A stretch of 9,713 nt of DNA from Candidatus Woesearchaeota archaeon (GTDB lineage: Archaea; Nanobdellota; Nanobdellia; SCGC-AAA011-G17; JACQNH01), in contig JACQNH010000063.1 in the NCBI GenBank assembly GCA_016203175.1, positions 1 to 9,713 of the forward strand, given 5' to 3'. The translations under genes were made by a program, and so were the position numbers. How positions within the stretch are numbered: the stretch's first letter is position 1; each line of letters starts with the position of its first letter. This document shows, one piece after another, positions 1 through 6,706 of the stretch. The notes beneath the pieces were generated by a model, which saw nothing but the letters and a program-made list of their open reading frames with translations, did no database searches and was not told where the DNA came from.

Positions 1-93
1 AGGGTTATCAAGAGAAGAATTTTTTAAACTTTTGTAATTGGATGATTTAAAAAACTTGTTTTCACTTCGGAATGATTTGAAGTTATGAACATA

Positions 94-101
94 TTTATAT
101 A
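94..101 (+). promoter_or_regulatory. TATA-like box of the surface-protein gene
   Basis: TTTATATA fits the archaeal TATA consensus and would place transcription start near 121-124. That leaves a leader of about 70 nt before the ATG at 192. A 6-bp inverted repeat (AGTTCT at 101-106, AGAACT at 123-128) spans the predicted initiation region. The leader can also form a hairpin from 146-152 with 166-172 (GAAAC/GTTTC core), which ends just before the Shine-Dalgarno site. Position and sequence are seen; the start site is inferred. Confidence 0.5.
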
Positions 102-178
102 GTTCTTAATTTGTTATTTGTTAGAACTTTTCTAGTTTAGGGAGAAGGAAACTGATAAGAACGTGGTTTCTTATTTTT

Positions 179-182
179 GGAG
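179..182 (+). promoter_or_regulatory. Shine-Dalgarno site deciding the start at 192
   Basis: GGAG lies 9 nt before the ATG at 192. It lies directly against the ATG at 183 and inside any TTG start at 177. The spacing therefore favours 192 and gives a compact signal peptide. Confidence 0.5.
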
Positions 183-191
183 ATGAAAAAA

Positions 192-2210
192 ATGAAAAAA
201 ATTATAATTTTGATGTTAAGTTTGATTATTTTAATGAGTTTTAATGTATTAGCTAGTGAACCAACAAATAATCTTAAGCTTATTTATCCTAATGGTGGAG
301 AAACTTTTGCTATTGGAGATACTGTTGTTATCAGATGGGATTTAAATATAGAAAAAGTTCCTGAAAATGATGTTTTAGAAATTGCTTTAGAAGGTGAAAC
401 TGTTGTGGGTGTAGCCACAATAAAATCAGTTAAGTCTAATGGTGAATACAAAATAAAAATTCCAGAATTTATTCCTTCAGATTATATTCCCCCATCATTA
501 CCACCTGGAAAATATAAGATATCAATTAGGTTGTATGATGGCACTCCTTGGGATCTTAATTATCCAGTTCCGGGATCTTACACACAACCAAATTTAATAG
601 CAAAGGATGAAAGTGATGATAAATTTAATATTGTAAAAACAGGAGGAATACTTTGTACTGATTCTGACGGTGGATTAAATTATTATGTAAAAGGTAAAAT
701 AGTCTTAAATAATGTTAAAGAGATAGTAGACCAATGTAGTGATGCTATAGGTTCGAATGGGCCAGCTTTAATAGAATTGTATTGTGATCCTTTTAATAAA
801 TCTGGGGTGGGTTATTCTTTTGACGAGTATAATTGTCCAAATGGATGCTTATATGGGGCATGCATAAGTGGGCCTACAACGAACAAGCCCCCGATTATTA
901 TCAGTGTTGGTGGTCCTACAAGTCTTAAAGTTAATGAAATGGGAAAATGGAGCATAGAAGCTTATGATCCTGATGGGAAGTATCTTAAGTATAGTGTTGA
1001 TTGGGGTGAAAATGTAACTTATCCTCGGAGCGAAGCTAGTAATAGAGAAATAAGCCAAGAGGCTACTTTTATCCATAGTTATTCTAAATCAGGGACTTAT
1101 AAAGTGGTTTTTACAGTTACAGATGAAAAAGGTGGAAAGGCTCAAAGTTCAATTAGTGTGAATGTTGGTGGAGATTACGATTCAACTTGGCAGGAGTTTT
1201 CATTAGGAAAAGGGGAAACTAAGGTTTTTAGGGAAGAAGGAATTAAAGTAAGATTAAAAGATATTTTGATTATGGCTGTCGATTATGCTAATAAGTCCGG
1301 TAAAAATGAGTATCGTGTTGAAGTTGAAATCATTGATTCCGCCCCTAGAGTTGTTCTATATGAAATTAAAACATTAGGGATTGGAGATGAAGTTGAATTT
1401 TTTAATAAAGGAAAATTAAAACTTATAGACATTCAGACTTTAGAAACAAATCCAGTCCAATATATGGCTAAATTTGGAATAAGATTTGAAAAAAACCCAA
1501 TTGCTTGTAGCGCTTGTATTAATGGGAAGCCTAGTGGAAAATATGATGAGAATGGATGTATGATCTTTGATTGTCCTCCAACTACGCAAAATATTCCTTC
1601 ATCTGTCTTAACAAAATATGAAGAACTAGAGCGATCATATAGAAAATCATTAGGAGCAAGTATTAGCTTCTGTACTAAAGATACTGAAAAAATATATGTT
1701 GTTTCTGGTAGTGGTGGATTTACTGCCATAGTTTTCTACTATACCGAGAATGGAAATGAAATAAGTTCCTATGAAATGACGGATGCAGAGGAGATTAATA
1801 ATCCTCCACCTAAACCCCCCGTTAATATTAAGGAATATAAATGTACTATCATAAAAAAATCTGAACAATTTCAAAAAGAATGTAAACAAGATTCTGATTG
1901 TAGCCCTGGAATCTGTCCCGGTGGTAGTACTTATAATAAATATACCTGTAATGATGGAAGATGTTTTGAGAATAAGTTCTTTAGAGATCCTTGTGGAGGA
2001 ATAACAAATGAAAAACAATGTCCTCAATTAGGGTACAGGGAAAAAGGAAAATATTGTAATATAAATCTTGGGTGGGAAGATCAGAAATCAGGTAAGGAAT
2101 ATTGTGATAATGACTTTGAATGCAGTAGTAATTCTTGTTTAGATAGTAAATGTACCGAAGTAGGATTTTGGGATAAAATATTTAGTTGGCTAACTAAATT
2201 ATTTGGCTAA
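192..2210 (+). CDS. secreted multidomain surface protein (NGGE beta domain, PKD domain, Cys-rich modules)
   Basis: A 672-residue exported protein. Residues 1-22 form a signal peptide: KK, a hydrophobic core, and cleavage after VLA. Residues 28-146 hold a Kre9/KNH-like beta domain with the hallmark IYPNGGETFAIGD...IRW. A cysteine module (155-225, CTDSDGG...DQCSD...NCPNGCLYGAC) follows, then a PKD-type domain (234-326, DPDG...HSYSKSGTYKVVFTVTD), a further beta-rich region (332-432) and a Cys-rich C-terminus (551-655). The last 15 residues (GFWDKIFSWLTKLFG) form an amphipathic helix that may contact the membrane. I know this domain mix from DPANN surface proteins; a role in the envelope or adhesion is inference. 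The reading frame also permits TTG at 177 and ATG at 183. The stop overlaps the convergent M24 gene by 4 bp. No catalytic motif is visible. Confidence 0.85.
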   Translation: MKKIIILMLSLIILMSFNVLASEPTNNLKLIYPNGGETFAIGDTVVIRWDLNIEKVPENDVLEIALEGETVVGVATIKSVKSNGEYKIKIPEFIPSDYIPPSLPPGKYKISIRLYDGTPWDLNYPVPGSYTQPNLIAKDESDDKFNIVKTGGILCTDSDGGLNYYVKGKIVLNNVKEIVDQCSDAIGSNGPALIELYCDPFNKSGVGYSFDEYNCPNGCLYGACISGPTTNKPPIIISVGGPTSLKVNEMGKWSIEAYDPDGKYLKYSVDWGENVTYPRSEASNREISQEATFIHSYSKSGTYKVVFTVTDEKGGKAQSSISVNVGGDYDSTWQEFSLGKGETKVFREEGIKVRLKDILIMAVDYANKSGKNEYRVEVEIIDSAPRVVLYEIKTLGIGDEVEFFNKGKLKLIDIQTLETNPVQYMAKFGIRFEKNPIACSACINGKPSGKYDENGCMIFDCPPTTQNIPSSVLTKYEELERSYRKSLGASISFCTKDTEKIYVVSGSGGFTAIVFYYTENGNEISSYEMTDAEEINNPPPKPPVNIKEYKCTIIKKSEQFQKECKQDSDCSPGICPGGSTYNKYTCNDGRCFENKFFRDPCGGITNEKQCPQLGYREKGKYCNINLGWEDQKSGKEYCDNDFECSSNSCLDSKCTEVGFWDKIFSWLTKLFG

Positions 2211-2851
2211 ATACAAATTAATTTTTTATTAGCCTTTGTTAATATAACTGGTTTGTTTTTTACTAAAACCATATCTTCTATTCTTATTCCATAATCTTTT
2301 TTATAAATTCCTGGTTCTATTGTGATTACATCATTTAATTTTATTTTATCTGAAGAGGCAGGACTTACTCTTGGCAGTTGATGTATTTTCTCGCCTACTC
2401 CATGGCCAAGAGCGTGATTAAAATAGATTTTATCTTTTCCCAACAATAACCTTGCTTTAATGTCTAAATCACAATAATAATTACCTAATTTTATTAAAGA
2501 TATCAGTTTTTCTTGAATTTTAAGTAGTTTATTGTAACCTTGGATTTCTTTTTTTGTTGGTTTTCCAATATAAATAGTTCTTGTCATATCTGATCTAAAT
2601 CTATGGTATACAACTCCAAAATCAATAACTGTAAAACCTTTTAGTTTATTTTTTGTTGATTTACAATGTATTTTATTAGACCTTTTCCCAGAAGCAACTA
2701 TAATTGGAAAAGCTTGTTTTACTTTATATTTTTTAAATTGAGATTTAAGAAATTTTTCAACATCTTTTTCTGTTTTAAAATCAAAATTATTAATCAAATT
2801 GGAAAATACGTTATCTGATATTTGACAAGCCTTTTTTATCTCTTTAATCAT
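2207..2851 (-). CDS. M24 family metallopeptidase (Xaa-Pro aminopeptidase-like), single catalytic domain
   Basis: A 214-residue cytosolic pita-bread-fold peptidase, predicted to remove N-terminal residues next to proline or to cleave Xaa-Pro dipeptides. All five metal ligands of the family are visible: D77 (VIDFG), D88 (RSDMTRT), H150 (HALGHGVG), E179 (TIEPGIY) and E192 (RIEDM). H157 (KIHQLP) matches the second histidine typical of prolidase and aminopeptidase P rather than methionine aminopeptidase. Proteins of this branch are often about 350 residues because of an N-terminal creatinase-like domain. Here only about 70 residues precede the first ligand, so that domain is reduced or absent. The gene is divergent from the M16 peptidase and appears leaderless from its own TATA box. 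Substrate specificity is inference. Confidence 0.88.
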   Translation of the reverse strand: MIKEIKKACQISDNVFSNLINNFDFKTEKDVEKFLKSQFKKYKVKQAFPIIVASGKRSNKIHCKSTKNKLKGFTVIDFGVVYHRFRSDMTRTIYIGKPTKKEIQGYNKLLKIQEKLISLIKLGNYYCDLDIKARLLLGKDKIYFNHALGHGVGEKIHQLPRVSPASSDKIKLNDVITIEPGIYKKDYGIRIEDMVLVKNKPVILTKANKKLICI

Positions 2852-2862
2852 GTAGATAAAGA

Positions 2863-2884
2863 TTTATAAATGAAACTTTATATA
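2863..2884. promoter_or_regulatory. interleaved divergent promoters for the M24 and M16 genes
   Basis: TTTATAAA at 2863-2870 is centred about 26-27 nt before the M16 ATG at 2893. On the minus strand TATATAAA (2884-2877) is centred about 29 nt before the M24 ATG at 2851. Both distances suit leaderless archaeal transcripts. Each TATA box lies on the far gene's side of the other, so the two preinitiation complexes would overlap. Confidence 0.6.
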
Positions 2885-2892
2885 ATTTTCTT

Positions 2893-4098
2893 ATGCAAAA
2901 AAAGGTATTAAAAAACGGATTAACTGTGATCTATGATGAAAGAGATACTGATTCTGTAGCAGTAGAGGTTTTAGTTAAAGTGGGCAGTAATAATGAAAAT
3001 GATAAAATTAGGGGGATTAGCCATTTTTTGGAGCATATGCTTTTTGAAGGTACCAAGACTAGAACAAATAGACAAATAGCACAACAAATTGAAAGTGTGG
3101 GTGGAGAAATGAATGCAGCTACAACAAATGAAAGAACTATTTTTTATATTCACATTTTAGGGAGATATATAGATAAATGCTTAGAGATACTAGCTGATAT
3201 TATTAAGAACTCTATTTTTAGTGAAAAAGAATTTGAAAAAGAGAGAAAAGTTATTTTGGAAGAGATAAGTATGATCCAGGATGACCCTAAATTATTCCAG
3301 TTTGACTATTTTATGAGCAAATTATTTAAAAAACACCCAAGCAAGTACTCTGTTATTGGGACTAAAGAGTCGATAAGCAAAATGAAAAGAGGAGATTTAG
3401 TGAGTTATTTTAAAAAATATTATGTTCCTAACAATATGGTTTTGGCTATAAGCGGAAACGTTAAGAATATATTAGACAAAATTGAAAGGTATTTCGGTGA
3501 TATTGAACCTGGAAAAGAGATTACTTTTGAATTTATTAAAGAGGTAAAAGACAAAAAACCAGAGGGTTATAAATTGAGGAAAAATATAGATCATTCTTAT
3601 TTAATCCTTGGTTATAAAACAGTTCCTAGGACTAATAAGGATAGCTATGCTTTAGATGTTATCCAAAGTTTATTAAGCAGGGGTTTCAGTTCAAGATTGC
3701 TGGACGAAATCAGAAATAAAAGAGGGTTAGCTTATAATGTTGGAGCGATTCATGAATCAATGAGCACTATAGGTTATTTTCTTAGTTTTTTAAGCACTGA
3801 TAAAAAGAATCTAGACGAAGCAAGAAAAATATTACTTGAACAATTTAATTTACCGGGTTTAAATGAAAAAGAGCTTAAAGAGGCTAAAGACTATATTGAG
3901 GGAAATATGAAGATAAAGCAGGAAGATAACAAAGAAAGATCTGATTTTATAGGTTTTTGGGAACTTGTAGAAGATTGTAAAAGAGCTGAGAATTATTTTA
4001 ATGAGATTAGAAAAGTTACTGTTAATGATGTTAAAAGGGTGGTAAGAAAATATTTTGATGGCAATTATACCGAGATATTATTAGAACAAAAAGATTAA
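2893..4098 (+). CDS. M16 family zinc metallopeptidase (pitrilysin/processing-peptidase type)
   Basis: A 401-residue peptidase. It has the inverted zinc motif HXXEH as H44-FLE-H48 in GISHFLEHMLFEGT. The distal glutamate expected about 76 residues later falls at E124 in the ERKVILEEISMIQDDP segment. The inactive-like C-terminal half carries the family signature with R268 and R277-GLAY281 (FSSRLLDEIRNKRGLAYNV). Length suits a one-chain M16B subunit that dimerises. No signal peptide is present, so it probably acts in the cytosol on peptides or unfolded proteins, as known for M16B; its substrate cannot be read from sequence. No Shine-Dalgarno site precedes the ATG, and the TATA spacing indicates a leaderless mRNA. 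With the divergent M24 gene it forms a two-peptidase locus. Confidence 0.92.
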   Translation: MQKKVLKNGLTVIYDERDTDSVAVEVLVKVGSNNENDKIRGISHFLEHMLFEGTKTRTNRQIAQQIESVGGEMNAATTNERTIFYIHILGRYIDKCLEILADIIKNSIFSEKEFEKERKVILEEISMIQDDPKLFQFDYFMSKLFKKHPSKYSVIGTKESISKMKRGDLVSYFKKYYVPNNMVLAISGNVKNILDKIERYFGDIEPGKEITFEFIKEVKDKKPEGYKLRKNIDHSYLILGYKTVPRTNKDSYALDVIQSLLSRGFSSRLLDEIRNKRGLAYNVGAIHESMSTIGYFLSFLSTDKKNLDEARKILLEQFNLPGLNEKELKEAKDYIEGNMKIKQEDNKERSDFIGFWELVEDCKRAENYFNEIRKVTVNDVKRVVRKYFDGNYTEILLEQKD

Positions 4099-4115
4099 AT
4101 TTCTTAAAGTAAATG

Positions 4116-4184
4116 TTTATAAATGGTGAAAATTAAATTTTTCTTGATTGAGATTTTGTTTAGATTATCCCTGAGGTTTCTCAG
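4116..4184 (+). promoter_or_regulatory. TATA box and hairpin leader of the small-gene pair
   Basis: TTTATAAAT at 4116-4124 predicts transcription start near 4146, about 86 nt before the first start codon. The leader holds a hairpin with stem 4171-4175/4180-4184 (CTGAG, loop GTTT, CTCAG). CC/GG at its base can extend it across a one-base bulge. The palindromes TCAATTGA (4188-4195) and CTTAAG (4197-4202) follow. The structure is seen; any regulatory role is unproven. Confidence 0.4.
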
Positions 4185-4221
4185 TGGTCAATTGAACTTA
4201 AGATTTTAGATTAATCCAAAT

Positions 4222-4226
4222 GGAGG
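4222..4226 (+). promoter_or_regulatory. strong Shine-Dalgarno site (GGAGG)
   Basis: GGAGG followed by further G lies 5 nt before the ATG at 4232. The upstream in-frame ATG at 4220 overlaps this site and so is an unlikely start. Confidence 0.6.
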
Positions 4227-4231
4227 GGGAA

Positions 4232-4447
4232 ATGAAAGAAATGATTGAGAGAGCTATAGCGGATTTAAGTCAATATATGCCTAGTGGTTCTCATGATGAA
4301 AGAGTTAGACAAGCGTGGTCAGCGTTAGATGGTCATGTTCAAAGGTGTTTTAATGGAAATTATGAGGAATTTAGAAAACAAGCTGGGAAGTATGATTACA
4401 CTTTGACAGCTATGCAGGAATACCATAGGAGACTTTTGGGTCTTTAG
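4232..4447 (+). CDS. small hypothetical protein (71 aa)
   Basis: I do not recognise this protein. The start at 4232 is set by the strong GGAGG; the open frame extends back to 4220. It is soluble and probably helical, with an N-terminal helix (MKEMIERAIADLSQYM) and a second helical region rich in Arg, His and aromatic residues (VRQAWSALDGHVQRCF, then EEFRKQAGKYDY and MQEYHRRLLGL). There is no signal peptide or membrane segment and only one cysteine. It lies 22 nt before the next small gene, probably on the same transcript from the TATA box at 4116. Codons such as GCG and CGT-free Arg usage look ordinary for a real gene, but coding status rests mainly on the Shine-Dalgarno site and promoter. 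Confidence 0.6.
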   Translation: MKEMIERAIADLSQYMPSGSHDERVRQAWSALDGHVQRCFNGNYEEFRKQAGKYDYTLTAMQEYHRRLLGL

Positions 4448-4469
4448 GGGTTGTCTTTAAGATTTATGG

Positions 4470-4730
4470 ATGTTTATTAAAATGGATACGATTTATAATG
4501 TTTTTAAGACTGAACAAGTAGAGAATATTTTGGATCATTTAATCAGTGAGGAGGTAGGGTTTAAACTAGCTTTCGCGTTATATGGCCAGCATTTTAAAAT
4601 TGGTTATAGGTTAATGACAGAACTAGAGCTAGTTGAACTTCATGGTGCTCTCGATAAAGAACTATCTTGGACTTTTTTAGAGATCATGAAGCAGATCATA
4701 AAAGTTTTGGGAGTAAGATTGATAGGATAA
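4470..4730 (+). CDS. hypothetical protein (86 aa), probably the first part of a frameshifted gene
   Basis: I do not recognise this protein. It begins MFIKMDTIYNVFKTEQ; an internal ATG at 4482 is an alternative start. No Shine-Dalgarno site is seen, so translation may depend on the gene 22 nt upstream. After residue 70 (...LDKELSWTFL) the in-frame tail IMKQIIKVLGVRLIG looks less natural than the -1 frame, which continues for 50 codons to a stop at 4829-4831. Together they would make a 120-residue protein. The junction is the heptamer TTTTTTA at 4673-4679, read as ACT-TTT-TTA in the zero frame. This could be programmed -1 frameshifting, a true indel, or a homopolymer error of one missing T. Confidence 0.5.
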   Translation: MFIKMDTIYNVFKTEQVENILDHLISEEVGFKLAFALYGQHFKIGYRLMTELELVELHGALDKELSWTFLEIMKQIIKVLGVRLIG

Positions 4731-4831
4731 GAAGCCAGGTAAGGATAGAACACAACAAAGCAATTGATTCTTATGCTCAAAGAGTTTATGGAAATGCAAT
4801 TGCCAGAATGAGAATGGGTTCATCACTTTAA
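4673..4831 (+). other. slippery heptamer and -1 frame continuation of the 4470 gene
   Basis: The T-TTT-TTA heptamer at 4673-4679 sits in the X-XXY-YYZ register needed for simultaneous -1 slippage. From AGA at 4679-4681 the -1 frame encodes 50 residues, starting RDHEADHKSFGSKIDRIR and ending GNAIARMRMGSSL, with the stop at 4829-4831. This frame first opens at 4658, after a TAA at 4655, so it has no independent start near its beginning. It overlaps the convergent gatB stop by 9 bp. I see no strong downstream stem or pseudoknot, which weakens the programmed-frameshift reading relative to an indel. Confidence 0.45.
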
Positions 4832-6193
4832 TTTTTTTTCTAATATTTTTTTTACTTGATAAGGGTCTGCGGTGCCTTTAGATTTTCTCATGACTTGACC
4901 AAATATATAATTTAGAGAGACATTATTCCCAGATTTATAATCTTGAACTGCCTTTGGATTTTCTTTTATTGCTTCATCACACAATTTTTCTATATCTGTA
5001 GTTCCAGATAATATCTCTAGGTTTTCTTTTTTTATATATTCTTTTGGTGAAAACAATTTTTGAGATAATTTTTCTAATATTTTTTGTGCTGTTGTTTCAG
5101 TAATTTTATTTTTTTGTAATAAATCTAATAGTTCTATTAATCTTTTTTCAGTTATGCCCCATTTTTCTATTGTTATTTTATTATAGTTTAAGACTTTTGG
5201 TATTTCACGAACAAACCATCTAGTCGCTAAGTTATGATCAATCTTATTTGCTACTTTTTCAAATAAATTGGATAAAATTAAATCAGAAGTAATAACTTCA
5301 GCATCATTTTCTTTCATTCTATATATTTTGATAAAACGTTTTGTTTTTTCTTCTGCTAGTTCTGGTAAGGAACCTTTTATTTCTTTGATTTCCTTTTCTG
5401 AAACTTCTATCTTTGTTAAATTTGGCTCTGTTATATAGCCGTAGTCTTCTTCTGTTTCTTTTGTTCTAACTTCTGTTGTAATCTTTGCTTCTGGGTTCCA
5501 GATTCTTGTGTGCTGTACTTTTTTCTCGTCAGACTTTATGATCTTGGATTGCCTCTGTATCTCACATTCTATTGCTTTTATGGGGTCTATTATGCCTGTG
5601 ATATTTTTTATTTCAACTTTTGGGTGGTTTTCTATATTTACATTTACGTCAGTTCTTAATGAGGCTTCTGATTTACGCGAATAAACGCCTAAGTACTCTA
5701 ATATTATAGTTAATTTTTGTAGAAATAAACGCAATTGTTCTTGAGAAGTAAAGTCTGGTTCAGTAACAATTTCAATTAATGGTGTGCCAGATCTGTTATA
5801 ATCAATTAATGTATGATTTTCTTCGTGGATTAATTTTCCTGGGTCTTCTTCTAAATGTATTCTTCTAATTCTTATATTGTTAAGTTTGCCATTTACTGCT
5901 AAAGGTAATTCATATTGGGTTATTTGGAAACTGTTAGGCAAGTCATTATAAAAATAGGTTTTACGCGAGAAAAAAAATTCTTTATTTATTTTACAATTTA
6001 AGGCTAAAGCTACCTTTATGGCTTCTGTTAATGCTTTTTTATTTAAGGAAGGTTTGGAACCTGGTAAACCTAAACAAGTAGGGCAGGTTCTTGTATTTGG
6101 CTCTTCTGGTCCTAAAGTAGGACAAGAACAAAATAATTTGCTCTTACAGTTTTCTAACTGTACATGATGCTCTGTACCTATCATTATTTTCAT
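4823..6193 (-). CDS. gatB: Asp-tRNA(Asn)/Glu-tRNA(Gln) amidotransferase subunit B
   Basis: GatB (456 residues) activates the misacylated Asp-tRNA(Asn) or Glu-tRNA(Gln) in the GatCAB complex, using ATP and ammonia channelled from GatA. The start is the ATG at 6191-6193; a TTG at 6194-6196 lies one codon upstream. Family signatures are clear: IGTEHHVQL near the N-terminus, zinc ligands C22/C24 (FCSCPT) and C37/C40 (CPTCLGLPGSKPSLN), DYNRSGTPLIEIVTEPD, VEIKNITGI and YGYITEPNL. The C-terminus carries the YqeY-like tRNA-binding end (GQVMRKSKGTADPYQVKKILEKKL). The opening motif differs slightly from the usual IGLEVHVQL, and TDVNV replaces the common CDVNV. Upstream TTTATAAAA (6217-6225) fits a leaderless start. 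gatA lies about 3 kb upstream on the same strand rather than adjacent; gatC is not seen here. Confidence 0.96.
   Translation of the reverse strand: MKIMIGTEHHVQLENCKSKLFCSCPTLGPEEPNTRTCPTCLGLPGSKPSLNKKALTEAIKVALALNCKINKEFFFSRKTYFYNDLPNSFQITQYELPLAVNGKLNNIRIRRIHLEEDPGKLIHEENHTLIDYNRSGTPLIEIVTEPDFTSQEQLRLFLQKLTIILEYLGVYSRKSEASLRTDVNVNIENHPKVEIKNITGIIDPIKAIECEIQRQSKIIKSDEKKVQHTRIWNPEAKITTEVRTKETEEDYGYITEPNLTKIEVSEKEIKEIKGSLPELAEEKTKRFIKIYRMKENDAEVITSDLILSNLFEKVANKIDHNLATRWFVREIPKVLNYNKITIEKWGITEKRLIELLDLLQKNKITETTAQKILEKLSQKLFSPKEYIKKENLEILSGTTDIEKLCDEAIKENPKAVQDYKSGNNVSLNYIFGQVMRKSKGTADPYQVKKILEKKLK
4831..4851 (+). terminator. T-rich terminator for the small-gene transcript
   Basis: Two runs of eight T (in the intervals 4832-4839 and 4844-4851) directly follow the -1 frame stop at 4829-4831. 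Archaeal intrinsic termination uses such U-runs. They lie inside the 3' end of gatB, where they encode Lys codons, so the signal may be partly coincidental. Confidence 0.35.
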
Positions 6194-6197
6194 CAAT

Positions 6198-6225
6198 TAA
6201 AATAGAATTATTTTAGTTTATAAAA
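6198..6225 (-). promoter_or_regulatory. gatB promoter with an AT-rich inverted repeat
   Basis: TTTATAAAA at 6217-6225 is nearly self-complementary and lies about 28 nt before the gatB ATG at 6193. Between them is a 7-bp inverted repeat (TAAAATA at 6198-6204, TATTTTA at 6209-6215). It is made only of A and T, so chance is a real possibility. The same box could also fire rightward toward the cupin gene. Confidence 0.45.
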
Positions 6226-6246
6226 TCTCTGGTGATTTTAGCAAAA

Positions 6247-6254
6247 TATATAAA
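6247..6254 (+). promoter_or_regulatory. TATA box of the cupin gene
   Basis: TATATAAA is centred about 26-27 nt before the ATG at 6277 and only about 20 nt before the ATG at 6271. This favours 6277 as the leaderless start. Confidence 0.45.
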
Positions 6255-6276
6255 AGTGATTGATTATAAAATGAAG

Positions 6277-6579
6277 ATGTATTATAAAAATATTAAAGAA
6301 TTAATAGAATATTCTAAAGGTGGTATTCTAAGTAAAGTACTAAATAAAAGCGATAAAAATGATATTACGTTGTTTTGTATGGCAGAAGGCACCGAGATAA
6401 GTGAACATACTTCAACAAGACAAGGATTTGTTTTTGTTTTAGAGGGAGATGGTATTTTTAATATGATGGGAGAAGGAATCAGAATGAGTTCTGGCATTAT
6501 GATCCCTCTAAAAAAAGGCGTTGTTCATTCAATAGAGGCTAAGAAAAAGACTAGTTTTATCCTTTCTTTATCTAACTGA
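6277..6579 (+). CDS. small single-domain cupin protein
   Basis: A 100-residue cytosolic beta-barrel of the cupin-2 type. Motif 1 is GTEISEHTSTRQGFVFVLEGDG, with H44 and Q49 in place of the classic HXH...E set. Motif 2 is IPLKKGVVHSI, with H84. The EHTS version of motif 1 is one I recall from a conserved archaeal and bacterial cupin group, so it is probably not a degraded site. A bound metal and a small-molecule substrate are plausible but cannot be named. ATG codons at 6271 and 6277 are both possible and a GTG at 6232 would extend it; TATA spacing favours 6277. The gene is divergent from gatB and convergent with the RNA candidate and the PspC gene. Confidence 0.82.
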   Translation: MYYKNIKELIEYSKGGILSKVLNKSDKNDITLFCMAEGTEISEHTSTRQGFVFVLEGDGIFNMMGEGIRMSSGIMIPLKKGVVHSIEAKKKTSFILSLSN

Positions 6580-6580
6580 G

Positions 6581-6586
6581 AAAAAA
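6581..6586 (-). terminator. T-run ending the H/ACA RNA candidate
   Basis: Six T on the minus strand directly follow the ACA trinucleotide. This is where an H/ACA RNA would end (about 3 nt past ACA) or where transcription would stop. Confidence 0.4.
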
Positions 6587-6658
6587 TGTGCCCAGCGTTT
6601 AAATCCATTTATTCATAACAAGTAAAACTTTTATTCGTAAATGGCACACTTGCTGGGC
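6584..6658 (-). ncRNA. candidate H/ACA-type pseudouridylation guide RNA
   Basis: Read 5' to 3' on the minus strand. A 7-bp lower stem pairs GCCCAGC (6658-6652) with GCTGGGC (6596-6590). A large internal loop has AAGTGTG on one side (6651-6645) and ATTTAAAC on the other (6604-6597). An upper stem pairs CCATTTA (6644-6638) with TAAATGG (6611-6605). Next comes a GA/GA internal loop (6636-6635 opposite 6614-6613), then 4-bp stems ATAA/TTAT and AAGT/ACTT with a TTT loop. The trinucleotide ACA (6589-6587) follows the lower stem directly, and six T follow that. The upper stem base lies 15 nt from ACA, matching the 14-16 nt rule of known H/ACA guides. A kink-turn fit is imperfect: a C/A mismatch stands where a 3-nt bulge is expected. 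No target was identified. Confidence 0.5.
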
Positions 6659-6680
6659 TTATTGTGTTGTATTTGGCTTG

Positions 6681-6688
6681 TTTAAAAA
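6681..6688 (-). promoter_or_regulatory. TATA-like box for the H/ACA RNA candidate
   Basis: TTTTTAAA on the minus strand is centred about 26 nt before 6658, the first base of the predicted lower stem. It could instead act as part of a T-rich end of the PspC transcript. Confidence 0.4.
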
Positions 6689-6706
6689 GATTTTGATTAA
6701 AACAAA

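Noticed and set aside
1..10. AGGGTTATCA shared with 8706-8715 near the structured segment
   Set aside because: Ten-base matches are expected many times in a window this size, and the neighbouring bases differ.
750..760. GGTTCGAAT resembling a tRNA T-loop
   Set aside because: It lies inside the surface-protein gene with no surrounding cloverleaf stems.
4146..4176. Possible C/D box RNA (GATTGAG-like and CTGA words)
   Set aside because: The C-box word does not match RUGAUGA, and no C'/D' pair or terminal stem is present.
4685..4740. Stimulatory pseudoknot for frameshifting downstream of the heptamer
   Set aside because: No stable stem at the usual 5-9 nt spacing could be found by eye, so it was not claimed.
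6590..6658. tRNA-like appearance: 7-bp acceptor-like stem over 69 nt
   Set aside because: There is no T-arm (no GTTCRAAYC) and no D-arm, and the inner part folds as one long hairpin. The H/ACA reading on the minus strand fits much better.
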